Part shown: positions 46,519 to 56,513 of the stretch, one piece after another
How the letters are laid out: every line of letters starts with the position of its first letter
How positions within the stretch are numbered: position 1 is the stretch's first letter
DNA from: Costus lasius
Lineage: Eukaryota; Streptophyta; Magnoliopsida; Zingiberales; Costaceae
Direction of reading: 5' to 3'
Length of the DNA stretch: 64,000 bases
NCBI GenBank assembly: GCA_027563935.2
Contig: CM050454.1
Span: 75,164,596-75,228,595 of the forward strand
Position numbers and translations under genes: made by a program
Notes under the pieces: generated by a model
What the model was told of the DNA's origin: nothing
The model's database searches: none
The model's input: the letters and a program-made list of their open reading frames with translations, nothing else

Positions 46519-47413
46519 AGTTATCCAATAACTCGATCATAAGGCTTCCCGATCAATACGAGAACTCGAGTATCATGGTGTGCGACCCTATAGGTTCCTC
46601 TAACGTTGGCAGTGTTGACCTAAGGTCACCACAAGCAGTGAGTGGTGCCTAGCAGTGCATCGCTGCTACCCAAGTCATCGGAATGGATATTGACATCGAC
46701 ATCCCCATCATCGCAACTAGGCACAGATGCATTACAGTCTCTTTGCCGAACTAATATCCGATTGGACAAGTGTGTCACCACTTGTTTTCTTCCAATCACA
46801 TGGTCATGACTAAATTAGGTTCTCACCTCGGTATGGCCATACACTTTCAGTCATGGAACCATTAGGGGGGCCCTGTGGATATCAAGCTTCCTTCAGGAAG
46901 GGGCAAATCCTCTATCTGTCCATTGACCTGCTCATATGGGTCGTGACATACTCAATGACAACCGTTATTACCACCCAACTACGGCGAGGTGTTAGGTTGT
47001 ATCAAAGCATGTCCCTAACCATATAGAATGATCAATGACCTCCAGACAAGGGATCAATGCATCTCCTGTCACTTGTGAGGATAACTCATGACACCAAGTC
47101 ATTGCCTCATAGTGGGTCAGTCCAGTATATCCATCACTGATATACCCATATGTCTACGTTAGCACTTCGTGCCTAATTAGCCCATATAATAGTCTCTCAC
47201 GTACCATAGTTGTCCCATATCCACTAAGGTACATTGACTAGGGACAACCATTTGAGCACGGATCCAATCTGTCTCCAAGGACATTATCATGTAAGTACAT
47301 AATCGCAGATATAGAAAACAATGATAACGACAATACCAGAATGATGTATAAATATCAGAGTCAAGTAGTACAAAGATGGACCAATACTAGGTCTCAGGAC
47401 ATATACACCAACA
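46519..47413 (-). repeat. 5' LTR of copia B, outer part
   Basis: Resumes the B LTR and ends CACCAACA at 47413 (minus-strand LTR start TGTTGGTG). 46519-46671 is the reverse complement of 4625-4777. It carries the hairpin core shared with family A: 46831-46842, 46887-46900, 47125-47145, 47162-47172. The candidate target duplication is GGTAG (47414-47418). Confidence 0.88.
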
Positions 47414-47599
47414 GGTAGTCCTAGGTGTTGAGGGTGATTTATAATCATTTTCAATCATCTCCCTAATATCTAATCTAAGTGATTGAAGAAAAAATTTCAT
47501 TCTACATTTCCAATAGGTATAGTGTGTGCCATCAAACATAGGTATACAAGTAATAGAGTGTCCTACAACAAGTGAAGATGATGCATCAAAAGTAGCCAT
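47414..47599 (-). pseudogene. gag: Copia D gag, N-terminal fragment (SIRE-like)
   Basis: The first 62 codons of a plant copia gag: MATFDASSSLV, then FDGTHYTYWKCRMKFFLQSL and MIENDYKSP, the conserved N-terminal capsid block of SIRE/Maximus-type and related elements (one Trp of the usual block is Arg). The frame is cut by the B LTR at 47413; the last residues of the open frame are LTR-derived. The rest of D is displaced beyond the left of the window by nested insertions. D is the outermost host of the left nest. Confidence 0.75.
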
Positions 47600-47643
47600 A
47601 AATAACTATAGAAAAAATAGTTAAGTTTAAACCTATAAACCAA

Positions 47644-47655
47644 CCTCTAATACCA
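47644..47655 (-). promoter_or_regulatory. Primer-binding site of copia D (decayed)
   Basis: The minus strand reads TGGTATTAGAGG, one C-to-T change from the initiator-Met-type site, two bases from the LTR end at 47658. Confidence 0.75.
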
Positions 47656-48113
47656 AATGAAAATGAATTAACACACAAGAGGGGGGGGGGGGGGGCGAAT
47701 TGTGTGTTGAGCAATTTTTTTATAGCTTTATGATTTTCATACAATCTAGATAAAACAAAATGAAGATAACTATAATAATTGAGATAAAGCTATGTTATGA
47801 AGAAGAACTACACCTATGAGATTTAGCTAACAACTAATGTCACTAATTTATAAGCATGAAATTCAAAGCAACACAAATAAGCAATGTAAACAAGTGGTTT
47901 ATAGTGGTTTGGCCCCAATGCCGACACCCACTATCTAGGTTCCCTAGCTAGGATTTCAAACACCCCACTAGTTTTATTTTCTTCTTTAATTGAGGTTTAC
48001 ACTAAGTGGTTTCACCCTTCTCCCAAGGGAACCACTTCTCTAAACCCTAAATACAAGAAGTAAAATAAACTAACTAACTATGAGGTCTCTTCCAAGAGCA
48101 CCTCCAACACTTA

Positions 48114-49157
48114 GGTTGTGTTTAGTAGGAAAGAAAGAATATTGAATGGAAAGGAAAATAATAAGGAATGGAAAATAAAAAGGAAAATTAAAAGGATTGA
48201 TATAGCCACTCCAATTTTTTATTTTTACACTCGCATCATATAAATATCATTAAATACTATTAAAAATTATGTTTTAATAATAATAAATACTATAAAACCA
48301 ATTAAATATTAGTAAATACTATAAAATTAACTAATTATTAATAAATACCATAAAATAAAATAAATATTATTAAATACTACAAAACTAATTTAATATTATT
48401 AGATATTATAAAATTAATTACATATTCTTAAATATTAATTAAATATTATTACATCATTGCTTTTACAATGTTGCACTAGCTCATCTAATAGATAATGTTA
48501 CAAAATCCTTATTTATATATTCCACCACCCTCAATTGAAAAAGGAAACAGAGCAATGGCCTGCAAGTTGCGAAGGCTAAGGCACAAGCTCAAGCGGTGGA
48601 ACTCCTTCCAGTGCCGCCTTCCCTCTGTTGCTGCCCCCCCCCCCCAATCAAGGGTTGAGGCATGGAAGCAGTCCCCAACTAGCAGCAACAAGCACACTAC
48701 CGCCCTCCACTAGGTCCACGTAAGCAAGTGGCGGCAGCGTTACCTCGTCAGCTCCGATGTGATCGGCCACCCTCTATTCTTGGTACTCGCACAACACTCT
48801 GGCATCTAGGACAACTACAATGGTGCCATAAAGGGTGGCAAAGTGCTCCTTTGGTTGCTGTAGAACATGGAACTGTAGCCTGACTCCATTGACGAGGTAG
48901 TGAAGTACTACGCCACATAAGCAAGAGAATGAATGTCATCAGATTTGATTCCCGTATGAGGTGAGATTAATGCAACAATGCACGCAGGCTTTCTTTCTGC
49001 CCGAACCAGGCGGATCGAGATTGAGGGGAAAGTTAATCAACTTTCCTTCTAATTTTCCCTTTTCACTTTTCCATCCGCCTTATGAAACACACAAAAGTAG
49101 CAGTCCTTCCTTCTTTCCTTCCTTTCCCGCCTCCTTTTCTCCCTATTAAACACAGCA
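48114..49157 (+). mobile_element. PIF/Harbinger-like non-autonomous DNA transposon
   Basis: 1,044 bp with imperfect terminal inverted repeats (left GGTTGTGTTTAGTAGG; right, reversed, TGCTGTGTTTAATAGG) and TTA on both sides (48111-48113, 49158-49160), the target size of PIF/Harbinger. No transposase is present. The middle holds an AT-rich stretch (48230-48450) and a decayed SAUR gene copy, so this is a gene-carrying (Pack-type) element. Confidence 0.7.
48555..48920 (+). pseudogene. SAUR-like auxin-responsive gene fragment, decayed
   Basis: One continuous frame of 121 codons plus TAA matches the layout of a plant SAUR protein. It has a basic start (MACKLRRLRHKLKRWNSF), a VHVSKWRQRYLVSSD strand, the hallmark GHPLF, YNGAIK, a VLLWLL helix, and an MEL...DEVVKYYA tail. 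Four in-frame TAG codons (48711, 48807, 48861, 48876) disable it, yet the frame is kept from end to end with no indel frameshift. SAUR genes are short and usually intronless, so capture from DNA cannot be told from a retrocopy. It lies inside the PIF-like element. Confidence 0.7.
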
Positions 49158-50097
49158 TTAATAAAATACAAAAAATTTAATGCAAGAACTAAAACACAAA
49201 TCAAGAGGGGAAAGAAATGCTCATTCAAAGCCAAGACTCCTCTTGATGAATTTCTCCTAGAGTTCTTGAACTCCTCTTTTGAAAAAGCTCTTTTTGAATG
49301 ATGAGGGCTTCAAAAAGATTTCTAAGCTTCAAGATATTCAAGATAGTTTATCATGTAGATTTCAAGAGAAAAGGAAGCTCTTTGGGGCACCAATGGTTTG
49401 GAAGATCATGTAAAAAAAGGTTCTAGGGCTTTTGAGAATACTTTTATATCATTTTTTGGGGTTATAAATGGTTAGATTTGAAGAAATAGTCGTTGGAGGT
49501 CGAAAAAGCTCGGTTTGGGCATGTTTGGGCCAATTTAGCCTGATTTGGTTTGGCCTGGTTCAGACTACATATTTTGTTTATATTGATTTGATTCGTTTGA
49601 GCTCATCTAAAGTCCGAATTGAGTGTCATTTGAATCGTTGGAAAGCTTAGAGAGTCTACTTTCTAAATATTCTATTTCATAAAATTTTGGCAAGGAAAAA
49701 TATGGTTTTGGGTTTTAATAAGATAGAAAGGTAAAAAAAAAATGAAAGCTTTGGTTCAATGATATGGGTACATTTTGAATAACAAGATGATCAAAGGTGT
49801 ATTCAAGTAATTTTGGTGGAAAAAGCTATCAAATAAGAAGTAATTTAAGCACTTTATATTTATCTAAAGAATAAAAAAAATAAAACTATGAGAAATAAGT
49901 CTTGATCACCATAAGAGTTCAATCTCTTTCTTAATGTGGATGAAAGTTGAAATGAACTTGAGCTTGAACTTCATAAATCATCCACCATCTTCAACCTAAA
50001 TAAGATACTCAAAAGATAATGTTAGTAAAGTGGTTTGTTATTATCAAAGCATATTGAAATAGATTAAAAACCAAGATAATAAAACATTAGGCCAACA

Positions 50098-51180
50098 ATA
50101 GGCACACATATGTCACCCTCTACGGGTATCCACACAGTGAGCCCTTTGGTGTTGCTCTTGTCTATGCCTAGTGATAGCTTCAAGAAAAGAGATCAAGCCT
50201 TACAAATCTTTCTTCTTCTTTGAAGATTGTACAACAAGATAGGAAGAAGAGCAAGCAGGTGGCATTGGCACTACTGTGGGTGGCGACAGTAGGAGAGGGG
50301 GCAGCTCCTTTAGGGCTCTTAGCACATGCACAATTGTGTGTTTAAGCCTAGGACCTTTCCTGCTAATTGATGACGTCCTTGAACTTGGCGCCAAATTTAC
50401 TTTTATATCATCATCAAGATGATGGCACCAAGTCCAAGGATGTCATCAAGTCTTTGGCGTCGTTGCTAGGGACTATATAAATTAATATCAATAAAAAATT
50501 ATGAAAATGTTACACTAGAAACTATTTCTAACCCTTAGTTTAGATGTTTATTCCTTTTTTTTTAATTAGGATTTTTAAACTACAATCACTATTGGTGATT
50601 ACACATATGAGATTGAAAATTTAATTTCTTAATTTTTTGAACTTATTTTAAATCTAAAATAAAAAATTTTCTTTCAAATTTTGCTTGTTCTATAACTTTC
50701 TATTTTTTTTATGATTTTTCATTTTTTTAAAAATATTTTATTTTAACGATCATGATTACAATCATGGCTTGAGAGTAAAAATTTAAAATTTTTATTTCTT
50801 GCATTTAGTTAGATCAAAATAATTATTCTCTACTATAATTCTATTACTTCTTTATTTCTACTTCCATCCCTCTCTAGAGGAAAAGGTAGATTTCTTAACT
50901 AGTAAGTTTGATTCATTCATTGATACAACTATGATTAATTCTGTTAATATTTACAATAGAAAGCATATATCTAAGATAAACCTAGAACTACCTTGTAAGA
51001 TCCAAGGATCTTAAGTCCTTGTAAGTATTATTCTTGATTTAAATCTTTGACTGTGATATTTTATTCTTGATTTAAATAAAATCATTTGGCTGTGATATTT
51101 TTCCTATGTTTTGTTTTCGTCAACCTTAGGATGGGGGAGAATTTTATCCCTAAAAACCTTAAGGGGTTAGTTATAAATTA
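50098..51180 (+). other. Degenerate repeat, possible Athila/Tat-type gypsy relic
   Basis: No gene is visible. The only landmark is TTGGCGTCGTTGCTAGGGA (50454-50472), which resembles the region after the LTR in Athila/Tat elements (TTGGCGCCGTTGCCGGGGA) with several C-to-T or G-to-A changes. AT-rich sequence follows. A purine-rich GATGGGGGAGAA near 51131-51142 could be a polypurine tract of some element. Confidence 0.3.
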
Positions 51181-51811
51181 GTGACAAAGGGTTAGTGGAT
51201 ATTAATTTAAGTCTTATTGGATTTTGACTCTAGTAATTAATTAATTAGAGCTTATTGGATGTTAATTAAATCCTTATTGGATTTTCGCTTAAGTGAATAA
51301 TTAATTATGGGTTATTGGGTTTACACTTAAGTTAGATGGATCTTGGGTTTAAAATTTGAATTAATCAGTAAGTGGGTTAATTCATAAACCCTATTCGAAT
51401 TAATTAGTTAGCGGGTTTAAAATTAAAAACCGAAATTTTAATTAGGTAATTGCGGTTAGGGAAGGAGAGTTAGCGTTTTGGGCTTGGAGGAAACCTTGGG
51501 GGCGGCGGCTTGAAGGCTTGGGCGATCTCTTGGAGGCTTGGACGAATTTCCCCTTCTTCCTCTTCCTTTTCCCTTGGCCGGCGTTCTTTGGTGTTTGGTG
51601 GCGCTTCTTCTTCCATTGGTGGCGACATTGGTGGAATTTCAAGGCCTTTAGACGAGTTTTGGTGGAGAGAATTTCGTGTTCACGGTTCAAGATAATAGGT
51701 GAGTGGGGTGTCTTATTCGAATTCTATCAATTTGGTTGTGTTAGATGATACATTTGGTTGATTGGAAATTTTATCATGCTAAAAACCGAAACTCAAGACT
51801 TCACTATGTTG

Positions 51812-51965
51812 AAAACCGAAATTTTGCAAAGGTGTATCTATCATGAAAACCGAAATTTTGCAAAGGTGTATCTATCATGAAAACCGAAATTTTGCAAAGG
51901 TGTATCTATCATGAAAACCGAAATTTTGCAAAGGTGTATCTATCAGGAAAACCGAAATTTTGCAA
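51812..51965 (+). repeat. 34-bp minisatellite, about 4.5 copies
   Basis: Units start at 51812, 51846, 51880, 51914 and 51948 (partial). Each begins AAAACCGAAATTTTGCA and continues AAGGTGTATCTATCATG. Near-perfect, so recently expanded inside the F LTR. Confidence 0.95.
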
Positions 51966-53403
51966 CATGAAATTTAAGGTATTCTTATATGGAGTTTAGG
52001 TAGCCTTAAATTAGTGATTTTTGAGCATGAAAATCTTATTAACTAGGATTTTAAATTGTAAGTAGATAATATACTAAGAAACCTTGGACTACATGTGGTA
52101 TTATTGGAATTTTATGGATGCCTGATAAATGCTAAAAATGTCATAGGATTCATGATTGTTTCCCTATGTGCAGCATGTTATATATTTATGGCCATGTATT
52201 TTTGTTTGAGAAACTTGGGTGATAATTTAGCAAGGTTAAACCAAACTGATCAGCATGAAACCTAAGGACTCTACAAAACATTATATGATTATGTGGTTTC
52301 AAATGTTATGTGTCGTGGTCTATGTACCCATTATGGTTAGGACTAAGGCTAAGTGTAACTGTGTACTCAAGGGATAGTCTGTATGTGACATGTTAAGGGT
52401 TTGAGATTTCAGCCCTGTGTATTGTGATATGTGAGGGGGTTGATGTTCAGCCTGCCTGTTGTGATTATTGTGATAAAAATGACTATCCTAGAGTCTGGTT
52501 AACACTTAGGAGTCCACTTTTGTGAAATAAGATATAAGTTGTGTCTAGTGGTTGTCCAGATAAGGAACCCTTTGGGAGAACGAGTGATTGAAGCAAAGTG
52601 CCATGTCTTGGTCGGACAGGGGCCACCTCTTGATGTCATCACTCTTAGACTTTTAGATTTTTGTGTTATGGGGTGGTGTAGATCAAGGTATCGCATCTTG
52701 ACCGGATGGGGATTACCTCTTGAGTCTACACACTGTCCATGTTTGTGTTGCATGTGATTTGCAGGCTTCTCCCAGTGCTTAGGCCAAAGCCGGGTTGGAC
52801 CATAGTGGTCACTCTTGATTTATGCTGGACAACGACTAAGTGGTTGGTGTGTTTAGTTGGTTTAGAGTATGGCTCTAGAACTTTGGTTACTCTGGTGTGA
52901 TATTTGTGTGATGCCTATACATCTAATTATTTATATGAGTTCTGTTCTTGATTTTCTGGTTCTTTGTTTTAGTTATATGTTGACATAATGTTCTACTAAA
53001 GATTTTTAAAACAATCTGCATGTATCTTTGAGTGTATGTTATGGATGGTCGAGTGAGACTATCTACTCACTGGGCTGTGTAGCTCACCCCTCAATATTTT
53101 CAGGTGTAGAACAGGGGCGCACTACCTGAGTTAGCGTTTTATATGGGACTTGTGTTGATATGGATATTATGCTGGTTTGATGTATAAGACTTTTGTGCTT
53201 AGTTAACTGGGGCCGGTTATGGCTAAACTTTGTGAACCAGTGTTGCCGGTTGTGGCAGTTTTGAGATTTTGATTTTTGTGTCACCGAGGGCTTTGGCCTG
53301 TTTTTGGTGTTTGGGTCATTGATGTTAGTTCCATGAGTTTATAAAACCGATATTGTGGCTTTGCTTTGAATTTCGATTTGATTCGTACTTTGCGATCCGA
53401 TTT

Positions 53404-53554
53404 GATATAAATGTGAACTTGCATATGTCTAGTGCAAGTATTGCCTGGTGGCAGGTACCCTTACGTGATTTATGGATTTTACGGATTTTATGTGGTTTTG
53501 ATATAACTGTTGACTTGCATATGTATAGTGCAAGTATTGCGTGGTGGCAGGTAC
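53404..53554 (+). repeat. 55-bp direct repeat in F LTR, spacing 96 bp
   Basis: Copies 53404-53458 and 53500-53554, both containing ACTTGCATATG, GTGCAAGTATTGC and TGGTGGCAGGTAC. ACTTGCA...TGCAAGT within each can form a hairpin. Confidence 0.9.
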
Positions 53555-53730
53555 ATTTGTGAAATTGTGTTTTTTTGGAAATTCAATGTGTGGATTCTCG
53601 AAAAATTTTCAGATCGACCTTTCCTGAACTTGGTTTTACTTAGCATGTGCATCGATCTTGTATGATAACATCCTGTTCCTTTGTGAATTGTGTTGCTTGT
53701 TTGGGGTTAAGATAACGGGATGTGACAGAA

Positions 53731-53742
53731 TGGTATCAGAGG
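53731..53742 (+). promoter_or_regulatory. Primer-binding site of gypsy F
   Basis: TGGTATCAGAGG, three bases after the LTR end. Confidence 0.85.
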
Positions 53743-53853
53743 AGTTGGCTAGCTAAAACTTAGTTCGGGGGAAAACATGTTTGTGTATTGCTAGACACCT
53801 GATAGGTTTATGTTTGCTTTCCTTACTATGGAATGTGTGTGTAGGAATTTAAG

Positions 53854-54820
53854 ATGGTGCGATCCAGAGGAAATGCTAGCAGCGAGGGTGAGCAGACCTC
53901 AGATCTCACGAGAACCATTGAGGCTCTGACAGGCATGGTACGGCAACAGGGTACCATGATAGAGAGGCAAGCTCAGATGCTGCAGCAGCAACAGACTCAG
54001 CATCAAGAAGCGCAACAGCAGCTCTTGCAGCACTTGACTCAGGAGAGATCCCAGACTACCACTCGGGCGGTGGGGAATGACTATCGGGAAGACGCTCACA
54101 GGCGCTATGCCTCGCTTGTGAGTGAATTCCAGAAACTGGGTCCTAGTTCTTTTTATGGGGGCTCAGAATCAAGTACTGCAGAGAACTGGCAGTTATGCTT
54201 GGAAAAGATTTTTCAAGTCATGCGTTGCTCAGATGAGGACAAGCTGTGTCTGGCCACCTATATGATGCGTGGTGACGCAGATGAGTGGTGGAAGGGCGTG
54301 GTGAGGCTAGCTGTGGAAAGACAAGAAACAGTAAATTGGCCCTACTTCTTGTCTCAATTTAACGAGAAGTATTTCCCTGATAGCTTGGTAGAGGACCGAG
54401 AGGTGGAATTTATTCACCTAGAGCAGGGTGATCTGACTGTGCACCAGTATGAGTTGCAGTTCACTAAGTTGGGAAAGTATGCTCCTCACCTGATAAACAC
54501 TGAAAAGAGGAGGGCTACTAAGTTTCTCAGAGGTCTCAGATGGGACATTCGAGAGCAGGTTGGTGCTCAGCACTTGGAGACATATAGTGAGACTGTTGGG
54601 CGAGCACGCACCATCGAGAGGTACATATCTGAGAGGACCGTGACTGTGATTCCTGCAGCTGAGGCGGCAGCTCCTCGGTATGGTGATGGCGGCAAGGGTA
54701 AGAAGTACCCTAAGCATAAGGACTACAAGAAGGGCAGGTATAAGCCTTACTCTCACAAGGCACCGCAGCAGTCCAGGGATGCACCGCAGCAGTCCAGGGA
54801 TGTAAAGAACGGTAACACTG
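53854..54820 (+). pseudogene. gag: Gypsy F gag, interrupted by copia A-V
   Basis: About 322 codons of a Ty3/gypsy gag, starting MVRSRGNASSEGEQ about 110 nt after the PBS. An N-terminal Gln-rich coiled coil (about residues 22-68) precedes the Retrotrans_gag capsid domain (about 90-250), with ENWQLCLEKIFQVM, DADEWWKGV, FNEKYFPDS, YELQFTKLGKYAPHL and KFLRGLRWDIREQV. A basic Lys/Tyr-rich linker follows, with a 21-bp tandem duplication. The frame is split at 54820 by A-V and resumes after the duplicated CACTG at 63910 with a zinc knuckle. It was open before the insertion, so F was intact when A-V landed. Confidence 0.88.
54760..54801 (+). repeat. 21-bp tandem duplication in F gag
   Basis: Units 54760-54780 and 54781-54801 encode APQQSRD twice, in frame. 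Confidence 0.95.
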
Positions 54821-56499
54821 TGTTGGGGTATGCCCTTAAGGCTAATGTTTGAGGCCTTGGGATTGTATCAGTATCATGTAATAAACTCTTATGTTTATAA
54901 AGGCATGGTTGTTATTCAGGTTGTTATATTGTCTGCTGCAATAATTGTACTTCTGAATAATGTCTCAAAGCTGTTCAGCTGGGCTGACATGCAGTTTTGT
55001 CCTTAGTCGAGATATCTTGGTGAACATGAGACAGCCTTGATATGGTTAAGACTAATATGTGTTCTAATCTTATAGGATGCTTCGAGCATGGAATAAGATG
55101 TAGACTCATGGGTACATTGGATGTACTGGACAGACCCTACTAGGATATTCAATTGCTTGTCACAATGTGAATAATCCTTGATTGCGACAAGTGGCACATT
55201 TCCTCTGACTTGAGATCACTTGTGTTTCTAAATGATGATTGTCATTGTTTTGAGTTAGTTCAATATCATTTGAAACATAATGATTATAGACTATCTTGGA
55301 TGGTGAGCTTGAGTCAGGTTAGGGCACTAGTGATAGATAAAGGATTGCCGTCTCCTTGTTTAAGGAGTGTGATGTTCTAAAGGGGCCCCCTGGATGAGAT
55401 GATTGAGAAAGTGTATGGCCATACCCAGGTGACTGTGTTCATCTATTCTAATCATACTTATCATATTGGAGCTACAAGCTTGACACGCTTGTCCAATAAG
55501 AACATCCAGTGGCAAAGGAAACATGCATGCCTTGTGAGTTGGATTCACACTTGTGCTGTGGTTTGGGTGTAGTCTTGGAAGACTCTTTTCTTTATATCGG
55601 GAGACAGTGATGTGTTGCTAGATACCCCTCACTGATCGTGATAACGTGAGTTATCGTTACCGACATTTAAAGGAAACCCTTAGGGTCGCACAATTTGATG
55701 ATATGGCTTACTTAAGTCAGATCGTGTGGACTGAATTGTTTGGGTTCAGTTTAAAGGGATTTAATCTCTGATTGTAAGTGAGATCTGGTCTGATCATGTT
55801 TGATTGATTAGGGCTTGAGATCGGTAAGCTTCGATCGAGAGATTGGATGCTAGATCGGTGAGATCAGGAGCATCAAGAGATCGACGGTCAGATCAAGAGC
55901 CTTAGGGTTTAATGTGATCTGGACTAATGGCTTGGGTCGATTGGTCTATGAACCAGACCAAATTGAACCAGCTCATTGGTTGAGCGCATGGTTCAAATTG
56001 AGAGGAGTTTGCGCATGGGGTAAACTCATGATCGCAAGTGAGTGAGTGGCTTTCTATTTTTAGAAAGCATGATCACATACGTGACCACTACTCACGTTCA
56101 TGCCTAAGGCGCCCTCATCTCTCGTTTCTCCTCACTCTCGTCGTCAACTTGGGCATTCAGCACTCGCACTCTCGTGTGGTGAAGAGATTGACGAAAGGAG
56201 AAGGAAGCAATAGCCAAGCAAAGGAGATCTCTCCCCTTCCATTCGACAACGGCTTCTTGGAACCTTGCTAGCACAAGGAGCACCAAGGAAGAGTAGGCGA
56301 CACCAATTGTGTGCGTCACCTTTGGAGAAGGAGCACTTGCGCCTTTCCTTCCAAGACACCATCTAAGCAATGGCAATGGTGAGAATCGTTTTAAGTTGAA
56401 CATATTATATGCATAGATCCTTGAAACCCCTTCCGCTGCATCAAAATTGTCATATGCGCCTCCTATAGGGTTTCGCCCCCTTAGTTAGGGGACCTTTCA
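54821..56499 (+). repeat. 5' LTR of copia A-V
   Basis: 1,679 bp, TGTTGGGG to GACCTTTCA. A TATAAAG at 54896-54902, about 75 bp from the start, is conserved in the A LTRs and is a candidate TATA box, though so near the LTR start that it is uncertain. Confidence 0.96.
55077..55424 (+). other. Structured LTR core: three hairpins and a palindrome
   Basis: Hairpin 3: ATGCT-TCG-AGCAT (55077-55089). Hairpin 2: GTACAT-TGG-ATGTAC (55112-55126). Hairpin 1: CTCCTT-GTTT-AAGGAG (55352-55367). Palindrome GTATGGCCATAC (55413-55424). The same order and nearly the same spacing occur in the B LTR with different stem sequences that still pair. Confidence 0.6.
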
Positions 56500-56501
56500 A
56501 T

Positions 56502-56513
56502 TGGTATCAGAGC
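56502..56513 (+). promoter_or_regulatory. Primer-binding site of A-V
   Basis: TGGTATCAGAGC, two bases after the LTR. Confidence 0.9.

Larger units (their letters stand above)
47658..50097 (-). repeat. 5' LTR of copia D, with PIF-like insertion
   Basis: Plus-strand TGAAAATGAATT to GGCCAACA; about 1,393 bp once the PIF-like element and its TTA are removed. The PBS and gag to the left set its orientation. Contains a 15-G run at 47681-47695. AT-rich and degenerate compared with family A, consistent with greater age. The right flank ATAGG (50098-50102) is the candidate target duplication. Confidence 0.75.
51180..53727 (+). repeat. 5' LTR of gypsy element F (start uncertain)
   Basis: It ends GGGATGTGACA at 53727, three bases before a PBS. 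It includes a stretch near 53065-53105 (CTCACTGGGCTGTGTAGCTC, then TTTTCAGGTGTAG) typical of Del/Tekay-type gypsy LTRs. Open frames in 51442-51748 show no known domain. The left boundary is not defined because no second LTR is in the window; 51180 is approximate. Confidence 0.55.

Noticed and set aside
47681..47695. Run of 15 G as a G-quadruplex element
   Set aside because: A similar G run after AACACACAAGA is, from general knowledge, common near SIRE-type LTR ends. Its length is prone to sequencing error, so no function is claimed.
51442..51748. Open frames on both strands in the F LTR
   Set aside because: Mutually overlapping, compositionally simple (Phe/Trp/Pro or Lys/Pro), and upstream of the F PBS in LTR sequence.
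51812..51965. Short regular repeats as a CRISPR array
   Set aside because: Units are directly adjacent without unique spacers and lie in a plant LTR, so this is a minisatellite.
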